Assembly: GCA_018268595.1 (NCBI GenBank)
Contig: JAFDWH010000009.1
Coordinates: 124,001-188,000, forward strand
Source of the DNA: Actinomycetota bacterium
GTDB taxonomy: Bacteria > Actinomycetota > Thermoleophilia > Solirubrobacterales > Solirubrobacteraceae
DNA: 64,000 nt
Direction of reading: 5' to 3'
A program made the translations under genes and the position numbers. Below the pieces are notes generated by a model. It was not told the DNA's origin and ran no database searches. It saw only the letters and a program-made list of their open reading frames with translations. Position 1 is the first letter of the stretch. Each line of letters opens with the position of its first letter. Shown in pieces: positions 27,213 through 35,121 of this stretch.

Positions 27213-29279
27213 CTACTGCGACGGCGCGCCGGCGCTCCGGCGGTACTCCAGGAGCTGCCCGACCGGCCAGTTCCGCAGCCGCCACTGCCCGACCGGCTGA
27301 AATCCCCGCGCGGCGAGCGCCGCGAGCTGATCCTGCGACCACGGCTCCGCGAGGAAGACCGCGTCGCCGCCTTCGGCGGCGAGCTGGTCGAGCGTCTCGG
27401 CGAACTGCTCGCGCGCGGGCATCTGGCCCAGGCCGGGATACGGGCTCACGTCGATCACCCCGGCCGCGCGCGCGATCCGGTGGCCCACCGGCGAGAAGAT
27501 CACCACCCGCTCGCCTTGCCGCGTGCGCGTCGCGATCGTGCGCGCGACCGCGTCGCCGCGGAACGCGTCGGCCGGCAGGTAGCTCCTCTGGCCGGCCTCG
27601 AGCTTCCCTTCGAGGCGCTGCGCCTGGCTCCACGGCGTCGGCACCTGCGCGAGCGAGCAGGCCAGCAGCGCGAAGCCGAACAGCACGACGACGCCGGACG
27701 GTCCGACGCGCCGGCCGACGGGCGGCGTCCGCACGACGACGACCACCAGCAGCGCGAGCCCGAGCGCCCACGCCGGGAACAGGTTGATCAGCACGAGCGG
27801 GTGCGAGCGGTACGCGAAGTAGTAGGCGCACGCGCCGAGCCCGAACACGCCGGTCCATGCGAGCGCCCCGGTCAGCACGACGTCGCGCTCGCCCGTCGCC
27901 GCGCGCACGGCCGCCGTCGCGAGCGCGGCGACGAACGTCAGCGCGATCGCGACGTGCAGCCCCAGCCCGGGCAGCGCGAGGTTCCCCTGGCCGCCGACGA
28001 CGAAGTAGTGGCCGTAGCGCGTCAGCAGGCCGAGGTGCGGGAGGCTGCCGGAGCGGATCAGCGTCAGCGCCGAGACGAGCGCCAGCGCCGCGAGCACGCC
28101 GAGCCCGGCGTCGAGCGCGAGGCGCCCGAGCGCGCGCCGCTCCAGCGGTCGCTGGGTGAGCGCGAGCGCCGCGAGCGTGCCCAGCAGCGCGGACAGGCCG
28201 AAGTCGAGGTTGTTCAGCAGCACCAGCCCCGCGCCCGCGAACAGCAGCACGGTCGTGCGCCGGGAGCGCGCGGCGCCCAGGTGGAGCGTCGTCGCCAGCA
28301 CGAGCAGGAACGGCCCCGCGTAGCGCAGCGGGAACATGCCGTAGTACGTGCCGGGGCTGTAGCGCGAGGCGGGCGTCCCGATCTCCACGAAGAACGCCGT
28401 CGCGAGCACCGGCAGGTAGAGGGCGAGCGCCGCGAGCGCGCGGCGCGTGACGCGCACGAACGTCCAGTAGAGCGCCAGCAGCGACGCCCCGGTGAGCGTC
28501 ATCATCGTCGCCGTGTACGCGAGGTAGGTGCCGCCGAAGACGCGCAGCGGGAGCGCCGCGACGTAGGGCCACACGTAGCCGTACGCGGCCATGTTGACGA
28601 GCGGCGTGCGGCCGTTCAGCACCGCCGTCGTCTCGTCGAAGAACCAGGCGCCGAGGAATAGCGCGTCGGGCGCCGCGACGAGGCTGTGGTCGGTGTAGAC
28701 GCCCGACAGCGCCCACACGCACGTCGCGAGCAGCGCGACCGCCGCGCACGCGATCGCGACCGCGCGGGGCGAGGGCCGCGGCAGCCGGCGCGCCCACGCG
28801 GCGACGCGCTCGCGCCGCGTCAGCGCGGCGACCGCGAGCCCGGTCAGCAGCGCCGCGACGAGGACCGTGGCGGTCGTGAAGTAGACGCGGCGGGTGCCGA
28901 GCGAGGTGACATGGCGCTGCGCGACCCAGCACGCCACCAGCAACGCGAGACCGAGCGCCTGCACGACCGCGACGGCGAGACGGCGGGTGCGCGGCGGCAG
29001 CGCCGGCCGGCGCCGCGCGACGACCACGATCGCGGCCGCGTAGGCGACCACGCAGGCCGCGGCGAGCGGGTAGCCGGCCTGGATCGAGGGCTTGCGCACG
29101 GACGGTTCGCCCGGCCAGTAGTGCACGCCGTGATTCGGGAACAGCAGGTCGCCGAGCGGCGGCGCCAGCAGCAGCACGAGCGGGACCGCGACGACAAGCG
29201 CCGCCGGCAGCAGCAGCCACGCGAGCGCAGTCGGCGAGAGCGGCTCCGGCCGCGACGCCGCGTCTTCCCCCTTCGACAT
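27213..29279 (-). CDS. Large polytopic GT-C-like membrane protein, paralogue 1
   Basis: This 688-residue protein has about 14 hydrophobic segments and a soluble C-terminal domain (about 570-688). The first large external loop carries DETTAVLNGRTPL, then YVWPYVAAL. Further landmarks are GMFPLRYAGP, LLNNLDFGL, FGLGACAYYFAYRSHP and VVVLFGFALLACSLAQVPTPW. The C-terminal domain has GHRIARAAGVIDVSPY. The topology and a paired acidic motif in the first loop fit GT-C lipid-linked-sugar glycosyltransferases, but no known family is recognised. It lies between the GH57 and GT4 genes. Two paralogues are at 55644-59842. Confidence 0.7.
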   Translation of the reverse strand: MSKGEDAASRPEPLSPTALAWLLLPAALVVAVPLVLLLAPPLGDLLFPNHGVHYWPGEPSVRKPSIQAGYPLAAACVVAYAAAIVVVARRRPALPPRTRRLAVAVVQALGLALLVACWVAQRHVTSLGTRRVYFTTATVLVAALLTGLAVAALTRRERVAAWARRLPRPSPRAVAIACAAVALLATCVWALSGVYTDHSLVAAPDALFLGAWFFDETTAVLNGRTPLVNMAAYGYVWPYVAALPLRVFGGTYLAYTATMMTLTGASLLALYWTFVRVTRRALAALALYLPVLATAFFVEIGTPASRYSPGTYYGMFPLRYAGPFLLVLATTLHLGAARSRRTTVLLFAGAGLVLLNNLDFGLSALLGTLAALALTQRPLERRALGRLALDAGLGVLAALALVSALTLIRSGSLPHLGLLTRYGHYFVVGGQGNLALPGLGLHVAIALTFVAALATAAVRAATGERDVVLTGALAWTGVFGLGACAYYFAYRSHPLVLINLFPAWALGLALLVVVVVRTPPVGRRVGPSGVVVLFGFALLACSLAQVPTPWSQAQRLEGKLEAGQRSYLPADAFRGDAVARTIATRTRQGERVVIFSPVGHRIARAAGVIDVSPYPGLGQMPAREQFAETLDQLAAEGGDAVFLAEPWSQDQLAALAARGFQPVGQWRLRNWPVGQLLEYRRSAGAPSQ

Positions 29280-29346
29280 CCCGTCTCCCCCGAGATCGGC
29301 GCGGTTCGGGGGCCGAAGCTACCAGAGATCGGAGCGGCGCCGGCCC

Positions 29347-30783
29347 CTATCGCGAGGGCGCGGACAGGGCGGCGGCGAGCGCCGCACGATGGCCGTCCGC
29401 GCGCTCGCGCGGATAGGAGCCGGCCAGCTCGCGCGTCACCTGGAAGGCCCAGTCGCTCGACTGCAGCAACAGCAGCTCGCGCTCCGCGCGCGGGCTCGGC
29501 GCGTGCCCGTCCCCCGGCGTCCGCACGAGCGCGCGCAGCTCGGCCTCGCGCACCTGCCAGGCGAGCTGGGCGACCTGCGGGCCGTCCCACGTGGAGAGGT
29601 CGCGCGGGGTCCCCCACGTCGTGGTCGGCAGGCGGCCGGCGTGCACGTCGGCGGCGACGCGCGGCGCCGGTTGCGCGGCCACGAGCGCCTCGCGCAGCGG
29701 GACCGGCGCGTGCCGCGTCAGCGCCTCGTCGAGCGGCGCGAGCGCGAGCCCCTGGCGCTCGGCCTCCTCGATCACCGCGCCGAGCCACGCGATCCCCTCG
29801 TACCACCAGTGGCCGAGCAGCTCGGTGTCGAGCGCGCAGACGGCGAGCGCCGGGCGCCCCAGCTCGCGCGCGCCGGCGTCGAGGCGGGCGATCGCGCGCG
29901 CGACGAAGTCGGCCGCGTCGGCGCGCGCCTGCGTCAGCGCGGCCGCGTGGTCGTAGGTGCCGCCGTCGTTGCGCCAGACGCGGTGGTGGTGCACGGTGAA
30001 GGCGTGGTAGTCGCGGTAGAGCGGGTGCGACGGGTAGCCGCCGTCGCTCCACGCCAGCTCGACCGTGGCGCGGTCGAGCGGCACCAGCAGCGGACCGTCG
30101 TCGGTCGCGATCGGGACGAGCTGGGCCGGCGCGCCGGGTCCCAGCACGTCCGTCAGGTCGACGCAGGTCGCGTGCACGCCGGCGTCCTCGAGCAACGGGT
30201 CGAGCCACGGCGCGTGCGCGCACTCCGGCAGCCAGAAGCCGCCCTGCCACTCGTGCGCGGCGTCGAAGCGGGCGCGGTGCGAGGCGATCCCGCGCTCGAG
30301 CTGGAGGCGCACGCCGGCGTCGGTCGCGAGCAGCGGCAGGACGGCGTGGGTGGCGGAGGAGGTCCAGCTCGCGTACGGCGCGAACGCGCCGAGCAGGTCG
30401 CCGCCGAGCCGCTCGACCTGCGCGAGCGCGCGCTCGTAGTCCCCGGCGGCGCGCTCCAGCTCGTGCGCCCACTGCTCGTGGCCGCTGCTGCGGCAGCCGT
30501 CGACGTCGAGCCGGTGCGTGTCGCGCCGCACCTCGCGCAGGAAGCGCGCGAGCCGCTCCGGCACGCCCGGTGCCGCGAGCTGGTCGCACAGCACGGGCGT
30601 GAGCGAGAGCGTCAGCAGGCGCGCGCCGTCGACGCGGTCGAGCAGCTCGAGCAGCGGCAGGTAGCAGGTCGCGATCGCTTCCCACAGCCACTCCTCGCCG
30701 AACGGCCACGTGCCGTAGCCCTCGACGTAGGGCATGTGCGTGTGCAGGACGAGCGCGAGCTCGCCGCGGTCGTGGCGCCTCAC
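29347..30783 (-). CDS. GH57 1,4-alpha-glucan branching enzyme (Rv3031-like)
   Basis: This 478-residue enzyme introduces alpha-1,6 branches into alpha-1,4-glucans. GH57 motifs are in order: LVLHTHMPYV (11-20), nucleophile Glu187 in GFWLPECAHAP, and acid/base Asp319 in CALDTELLGHWWYEG. The helical C-terminal domain (about 390-478, with LLLLQSSDWAFQVT) is typical of the actinobacterial and Thermococcus branching enzymes. The GTG at 30783 overlaps the methyltransferase stop as GTGA and fixes the start. Confidence 0.92.
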   Translation of the reverse strand: MRRHDRGELALVLHTHMPYVEGYGTWPFGEEWLWEAIATCYLPLLELLDRVDGARLLTLSLTPVLCDQLAAPGVPERLARFLREVRRDTHRLDVDGCRSSGHEQWAHELERAAGDYERALAQVERLGGDLLGAFAPYASWTSSATHAVLPLLATDAGVRLQLERGIASHRARFDAAHEWQGGFWLPECAHAPWLDPLLEDAGVHATCVDLTDVLGPGAPAQLVPIATDDGPLLVPLDRATVELAWSDGGYPSHPLYRDYHAFTVHHHRVWRNDGGTYDHAAALTQARADAADFVARAIARLDAGARELGRPALAVCALDTELLGHWWYEGIAWLGAVIEEAERQGLALAPLDEALTRHAPVPLREALVAAQPAPRVAADVHAGRLPTTTWGTPRDLSTWDGPQVAQLAWQVREAELRALVRTPGDGHAPSPRAERELLLLQSSDWAFQVTRELAGSYPRERADGHRAALAAALSAPSR

Positions 30784-31541
30784 GTCCGGCAGACTGCCAG
30801 GAAGTCCAGCGCGCGGTCGAGATCGCCGGCCTTCAGCGCGAAGTCGCTCGCCGCGATCGCCGGCGTGAAGCGGTCGTAGAACGGTCTCGTGACGCCGAGC
30901 GCTCTGTGCGCGCGGTCCCATCCGAGCTTGAGCGCGAGCGCGTGCGCGCGCAGCTTGCGCGCGTGGAAGAGGCCCCACAGCTCGACCTGCGCGAAGTGCG
31001 CCTCGCACAGCTCCCGGAACTCGTGCGCGCGGTACTCCTTGACGTGCCACGGATTCTCCGACTTCTCGGCCCCGGGCGGCGCGAGCGTCAGCAGGTTCGG
31101 CGTCGAGACGTAGGCGACCCCGCCGGGCGCGAGCATCGACTTGAAGTGCTCGAGGATCTCGCCCGGGTTCTGCACGTGCTCGATCGTCTGCAGGAAGACG
31201 ACCGCGTCGCACTCCTCGCGGAACGTCTCGACGAGGTCGCGCTCGAAGCGCAGGTTCTGCCGCACGTAGCGCAGCCGCGCGTGCTCGTGCGCCTCCGGGT
31301 TGGCGTCCACGCCGACGACCGACGCCGCGCCGCGCGCGAGCACCTCGGAGCCGTAGCCCTCCCCGCACGCCATGTCGACCACGCGCTTGCCGAGCGTGCG
31401 CGCCGCGATCCACTCGTAGACGACGAGGTGCCGGCGGTACCAGTAGTTCTCCTCCGGCACGTCGGGCAGCGTGCGCTCGCCCGTCAGCTCCAGCGGGGGG
31501 ACGCCGTCGGGCTGGTTCGACTGAACGTATGCGGTGCTCAT
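30780..31541 (-). CDS. SAM-dependent methyltransferase of the MGLP type (Rv3030-like)
   Basis: This 253-residue class I methyltransferase has motif I DMACGEGYGSEVL near residue 56, with the acidic SAM-ribose residue in GVDANPEA. The N-terminal ELTGERTLPDVPEENYWYRR block is, from memory, closely shared with mycobacterial Rv3030, an MGLP-locus methyltransferase. It is first in a minus-strand operon that continues with GH57, the GT-C-like gene and GT4. Its start lies 32 bp from the divergent methyltransferase. Confidence 0.85.
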   Translation of the reverse strand: MSTAYVQSNQPDGVPPLELTGERTLPDVPEENYWYRRHLVVYEWIAARTLGKRVVDMACGEGYGSEVLARGAASVVGVDANPEAHEHARLRYVRQNLRFERDLVETFREECDAVVFLQTIEHVQNPGEILEHFKSMLAPGGVAYVSTPNLLTLAPPGAEKSENPWHVKEYRAHEFRELCEAHFAQVELWGLFHARKLRAHALALKLGWDRAHRALGVTRPFYDRFTPAIAASDFALKAGDLDRALDFLAVCRT

Positions 31542-31557
31542 GAGAGGGGCGACACAG

Positions 31558-31563
31558 TAGAGT
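31558..31563 (+). promoter_or_regulatory. TAGAGT -10 box in a 32-bp divergent gap
   Basis: TAGAGT ends ten bases before the plus-strand ATG at 31574. On the opposite strand TACTGT (31554-31559) ends 12 bases before the divergent ATG at 31541. The two -10 boxes overlap. Confidence 0.5.
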
Positions 31564-31573
31564 GCCGCGCCGC

Positions 31574-32509
31574 ATGGAGGCTCCACGCACCGACGAGGAC
31601 ATCCGCGACGTCAACACGCGCTACCACGACGTCGCCGCCGACAGCTACGACGCGAAGTGGGGCATCGACTTCGGCGAGCCCGGTCAGGCGCAGGTGCTGA
31701 TGAAGCTGCGCAAGGTGCTGGGCCCGGCGGCGCTGGAGCGCGGCTGGGAGCGCTCGCTGGAGATCGGCGCCGGCACCGGCTACTTCTCGCTGAACCTCTT
31801 GCAGGCGGGCGTGATCAGAGCGGCGACCTGCACCGACATCTCGCCCGGCATGCTCGAGACGCTGCGCGGCAACGCCGAGCGGCTGGGCCTGTCGGTGGAG
31901 ACTGTCGCGACCGGCGCGGAGCAGCTGCCGTTCGCGGACGCGTCGTTCGACCTCGTGCTGGGCCACGCGATCCTCCACCACATCCCCGACCTGTCGAAGG
32001 CGTTCGGCGAGTTCCACCGCGTGCTGAAGCCGGGCGGGACGGTCGTGTTCGCGGGCGAGCCGTCGCGCTACGGCGACCGCCTCGCGCAGGTGCCCAAGCG
32101 CGCGGCCGGCGCGGTCGCGCCGCTGTGGCGGCGGGCGATCCGCGCGCGGGCGGCGGGCAGCGTGCCGCACGCGAACGGGAACGGCGCGGGCGGGCACGAC
32201 GCGGACCACGCTCTGGAGCGCTTCGTCGACATCCACGCGTTCGCGCCCGGCGACCTCGTCGCGGCGGCGCGCGCCGCCGGCTTCGCCGACGTGACGGTGC
32301 GCGGCGAGGAGCTGGTCGCCAACTGGTTCGGCTGGACGAACCGCGTGCTGGAGGCGACCGCCGTGCCCGAGGACGTGCCGTGGGGCTGGCGCCAGTACGC
32401 CTACCGCGGCTACCTGACGCTGCAGCGGCTCGACCAGCGGCTGCTGGAGGGCCGGCTGCCGGCGGCGATCTTCTACAACCTGCTGGTCGCCGGCCGCAAG
32501 GCCGCCTGA
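31574..32509 (+). CDS. Class I SAM-dependent methyltransferase (possible Rv3037c counterpart)
   Basis: This 311-residue protein has motif I SLEIGAGTGYFSLNLL near residue 62, DISPGMLETL, and the FDLVLGHAILHHIPD motif IV. A glycine- and alanine-rich loop (about 185-210) splits the C-terminal half. It faces the Rv3030-like gene, and in mycobacteria a second methyltransferase (Rv3037c) accompanies the MGLP genes. A ubiquinone/menaquinone or natural-product methyltransferase is possible. The last 37 bp overlap the convergent FAD oxidoreductase gene. GTG at 31562 is an alternative start but would sit inside the -10 box. Confidence 0.8.
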   Translation: MEAPRTDEDIRDVNTRYHDVAADSYDAKWGIDFGEPGQAQVLMKLRKVLGPAALERGWERSLEIGAGTGYFSLNLLQAGVIRAATCTDISPGMLETLRGNAERLGLSVETVATGAEQLPFADASFDLVLGHAILHHIPDLSKAFGEFHRVLKPGGTVVFAGEPSRYGDRLAQVPKRAAGAVAPLWRRAIRARAAGSVPHANGNGAGGHDADHALERFVDIHAFAPGDLVAAARAAGFADVTVRGEELVANWFGWTNRVLEATAVPEDVPWGWRQYAYRGYLTLQRLDQRLLEGRLPAAIFYNLLVAGRKAA

Positions 32510-33642
32510 GCGACCGCGAGGCGGGCCGCCTCGAGCGCTGAGGTCACCGCCGGGTCCGACAGCAGGCCCGGCGCCGCGACGGAGTCGCCGCACAGGAAGA
32601 CGCCGTCGCCGCAGTCGACCGCCGGGCGGTCGCGCCAGCTCGCGCCGACCGGGTCGAGCGCGCCGGAGCGGCCGTCGAGCACCTGCCGGCGGCGGAACAC
32701 GACGCGCTCGCGCCAGCCGCCGCTCCCGAAGCCGGTGTCGAGCAGCGCCTCCAGACGGCGCTCGCCGTCGTCTGCGCCCTCTCCAGGGCGCAGCGGCATC
32801 TGCGCCTGCACGAGCGCATGGCCTTGCGGCGCGAGCGAGCGGTCGGGCTTGCTGTACGTCTCGACCCAGCCGGCCTCGTCGAGGTCCCACACGACGAAGG
32901 GAGCACGCCGGCCCGTGAGCCCGAGGTCGAGCGCGACCGTGCGGCCGCTCGGCCACGCGAGCGCCTCGTCGCCCAGCAGGGCGCGCGCGTCGCGCAGCTC
33001 GGTCGCGACGATCGTCGCGCCCTCCGCGGGCAGCTCGCTCACGCGCACGCCGGTCTCGATCCGCACGCCGCGCTCGCGCGCACCCCACTCCAGCGCAGCG
33101 ATCAGCACGCTCCAGCCGCCGCGCACGTAGCGCGCTCTCGGCGGCAGGTCGAGGAACGCCTGGCGAAAGCGCTCCCAGACGAACGACGCCGCCAGCTCGC
33201 CCGGGTCGTGGTGGAAGGCGAACACGCCGCACGCGGCCGACAGCCACGCCGCCGCCTCGTCGCCGCAGCGGCCGGCGACCCAGTCGCGGAACGACACGTC
33301 GTCGGGCGCCTCGCGCACGCGCCACAGCCGCAGCAGCGCGCGCGAGAACGCGAGCGGCGGCGTGCGGCGGCGCCTTCCGCCGGCGCGGAAGCAGACGCCG
33401 GTCAGCGGCGGGCGGGCGACCGGCGGCAGCAGCTCGCGCTCGCGCAGGAAGCGCCACAGCGTGCCGTTCGCGTAGAGCACGTGCGGGCCGAAGCTCGCGA
33501 CGAACGGCGGCTCCGTCGCGCGCCCGCGACCGCCGAGCCGCTCGTGCGCCTCCAGCAGCCGCACGGGCGCGCCGCCCTCGGCGCAGGCGATGCTCGCGAC
33601 CAGGCCGGCGATGCCGCCGCCGACGACGGTGATCTCGTCCAT
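32473..33642 (-). CDS. FAD-dependent amine-oxidase/phytoene-desaturase-like oxidoreductase
   Basis: This 389-residue flavoprotein starts with a dinucleotide-binding fold (ITVVGGGIAGLVASIACAEGG, followed by EAHERLGGRGRA). It ends with the FAD-contacting GVFLCGDSVAAPGLLSDPAVTSALEAARLA. The middle region resembles phytoene desaturase/protoporphyrinogen oxidase-like members, but the substrate cannot be read. AGGAG lies nine bases before the ATG. It is divergent from the MocR regulator, which may control it, and its 3' end overlaps the convergent methyltransferase. Confidence 0.82.
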   Translation of the reverse strand: MDEITVVGGGIAGLVASIACAEGGAPVRLLEAHERLGGRGRATEPPFVASFGPHVLYANGTLWRFLRERELLPPVARPPLTGVCFRAGGRRRRTPPLAFSRALLRLWRVREAPDDVSFRDWVAGRCGDEAAAWLSAACGVFAFHHDPGELAASFVWERFRQAFLDLPPRARYVRGGWSVLIAALEWGARERGVRIETGVRVSELPAEGATIVATELRDARALLGDEALAWPSGRTVALDLGLTGRRAPFVVWDLDEAGWVETYSKPDRSLAPQGHALVQAQMPLRPGEGADDGERRLEALLDTGFGSGGWRERVVFRRRQVLDGRSGALDPVGASWRDRPAVDCGDGVFLCGDSVAAPGLLSDPAVTSALEAARLAVAQAALRPATSRL

Positions 33643-33664
33643 CTTCGACGCTCCTGTTGGTGGT

Positions 33665-33729
33665 GCGGCTACGGTAGCCGCGATGCGGACCATCCTCCAG
33701 GGCCAACGCCAGCCCTCGGAAGCGGACCA
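33665..33729. promoter_or_regulatory. Divergent operator region: 17-bp palindrome plus 8-bp direct repeat
   Basis: The palindrome at 33665-33681 has arms GCGGCTAC and GTAGCCGC around one base. On the minus strand it contains TACCGT, a possible -10 box for the FAD oxidoreductase. The octamer GCGGACCA occurs at 33685-33692 and 33722-33729 in the same orientation. MocR/PdxR-type regulators characteristically bind spaced direct repeats in such divergent promoters. Confidence 0.6.
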
Positions 33730-33735
33730 ATCGCG

Positions 33736-35121
33736 ATGGAGCTGCTCGTCGCGCTGACGCGCGAGAACGGCCGCGAGCCACTGCACGCGCAGCTCGAGCG
33801 CCAGCTGCGCGAGGCGGTCCGCAGCGGGCGACTCGCGAGCGGCACGCGGCTGCCGGCGACGCGCGTGCTCGCAGCCGAGCTGGCCGTCTCGCGCGGCGTC
33901 GTCGTCGAGGCGTACGCGCAGCTGACGGCGGAGGGCTACCTCGTCACGCGCCGCGGCGCCGGCACGACCGTCGCCGCCGCGCCCAGGCCGGCGCGCGCGC
34001 CGACGCCGCCGCCCCACCCGCGCCCCGTCGCGGAGGACTTCCACCCCGGCACGCCCGACCTCGCGAGCTTTCCGCGCGGCGCCTGGCTGCGCTCGCTGCG
34101 CACGGTCCTGCGCGAGCTGCCGGACGACGGGCTCGGCTACGCCGACCCGGCCGGCGCGCCGCAGCTGCGCGGCGCGCTCGCGCGCTACCTCGGCCGCGCG
34201 CGGGGCGTCGCATGCGGCCCCGAGCGGGTGCTGGTGACGAGCGGGCTGACGCAGGGCGTCGCGCTCGCGTGCCGCGCGCTGCACGCGCGCGGCGCGCGGC
34301 GGATCGCGGTCGAGGACCCCGGCTTCACGGTCCACCGCGCCGTCGCCGCCCACTGCGGGCTGCAGCCCGTGCCGGTGCCGGTCGACGTGCACGGCCTGCG
34401 CACCGACGCGCTCGCCGCGCTCGACGCCGACGCGCTGCTCGTCACGCCCGCGCACCAGATGCCGCTCGGCGGCGTGCTGGCGCCGCAGCGGCGCGCCGAG
34501 CTGCTCGCATGGGCGGACGCGCACGACGCCTACGTGATCGAGGACGACTACGACGCCGAGCACCGCTACGACCGCGAGCCCGTCGGGGCGCTGCAGGGGC
34601 TCGCGCCCGAGCGCGTGATCTACGCCGGCTGCGCGAGCAAGGTGCTCGCCCCCGGCCTGCGACTCGGCTGGCTCGCCGTGCCGCAGGCGCTGTGGGCGGC
34701 GCTCGAGCGGGAGAAGACGCTCGACGACCTCGGCAGCCCGCTGCTCGAGCAGCTGACGCTCGCCGACTTCCTCGAGCGCGGCGAGCTGGACCGCCACCTG
34801 CGGCGCACGCGCCCGCGCTACCGCGCACGCCGCGACGCGCTGATCGCGGCGCTCGCGCGCGAGCTGCCGAGCTGGCGGATCGGCGCGGGGATCGCAGCCG
34901 GGCTGCACGTCGTCGCGCTGCTGCCGGAGACGGTTGACGAGGCCGCCCTGCTGGCGACGGCGGCGGAGCGCGGCATGCGCCTGCACGGGCTGTCGTGGTT
35001 CCGCGTGACGCCGGGTCCCGCCGGCGTCGTGCCGGGCTTCGGCAACGCGAGCGAGCCGACGCTCGCGCGCGCCGTCGCGCAGCTCGCTCAGGTCGCGCGG
35101 GCCGCCGACGCCGCGCGGTAG
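33736..35121 (+). CDS. MocR/PdxR-family GntR-aminotransferase transcription factor
   Basis: This 461-residue regulator has a GntR winged helix (about 1-78, with PATRVLAAELAVSRGVVVEAYAQL split across helices 2-3) fused to a class I aminotransferase domain. The PLP lysine lies in ASKVLAPGLRLGW near residue 303, and the cofactor Asp in EDDYDAEHRYD near 275. PdxR members sense PLP and control vitamin B6 genes, while other MocR proteins control amine or amino-acid use. The divergent FAD oxidoreductase is the likeliest target. The 3' end overlaps the photolyase gene by 34 bp. Confidence 0.92.
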   Translation: MELLVALTRENGREPLHAQLERQLREAVRSGRLASGTRLPATRVLAAELAVSRGVVVEAYAQLTAEGYLVTRRGAGTTVAAAPRPARAPTPPPHPRPVAEDFHPGTPDLASFPRGAWLRSLRTVLRELPDDGLGYADPAGAPQLRGALARYLGRARGVACGPERVLVTSGLTQGVALACRALHARGARRIAVEDPGFTVHRAVAAHCGLQPVPVPVDVHGLRTDALAALDADALLVTPAHQMPLGGVLAPQRRAELLAWADAHDAYVIEDDYDAEHRYDREPVGALQGLAPERVIYAGCASKVLAPGLRLGWLAVPQALWAALEREKTLDDLGSPLLEQLTLADFLERGELDRHLRRTRPRYRARRDALIAALARELPSWRIGAGIAAGLHVVALLPETVDEAALLATAAERGMRLHGLSWFRVTPGPAGVVPGFGNASEPTLARAVAQLAQVARAADAAR

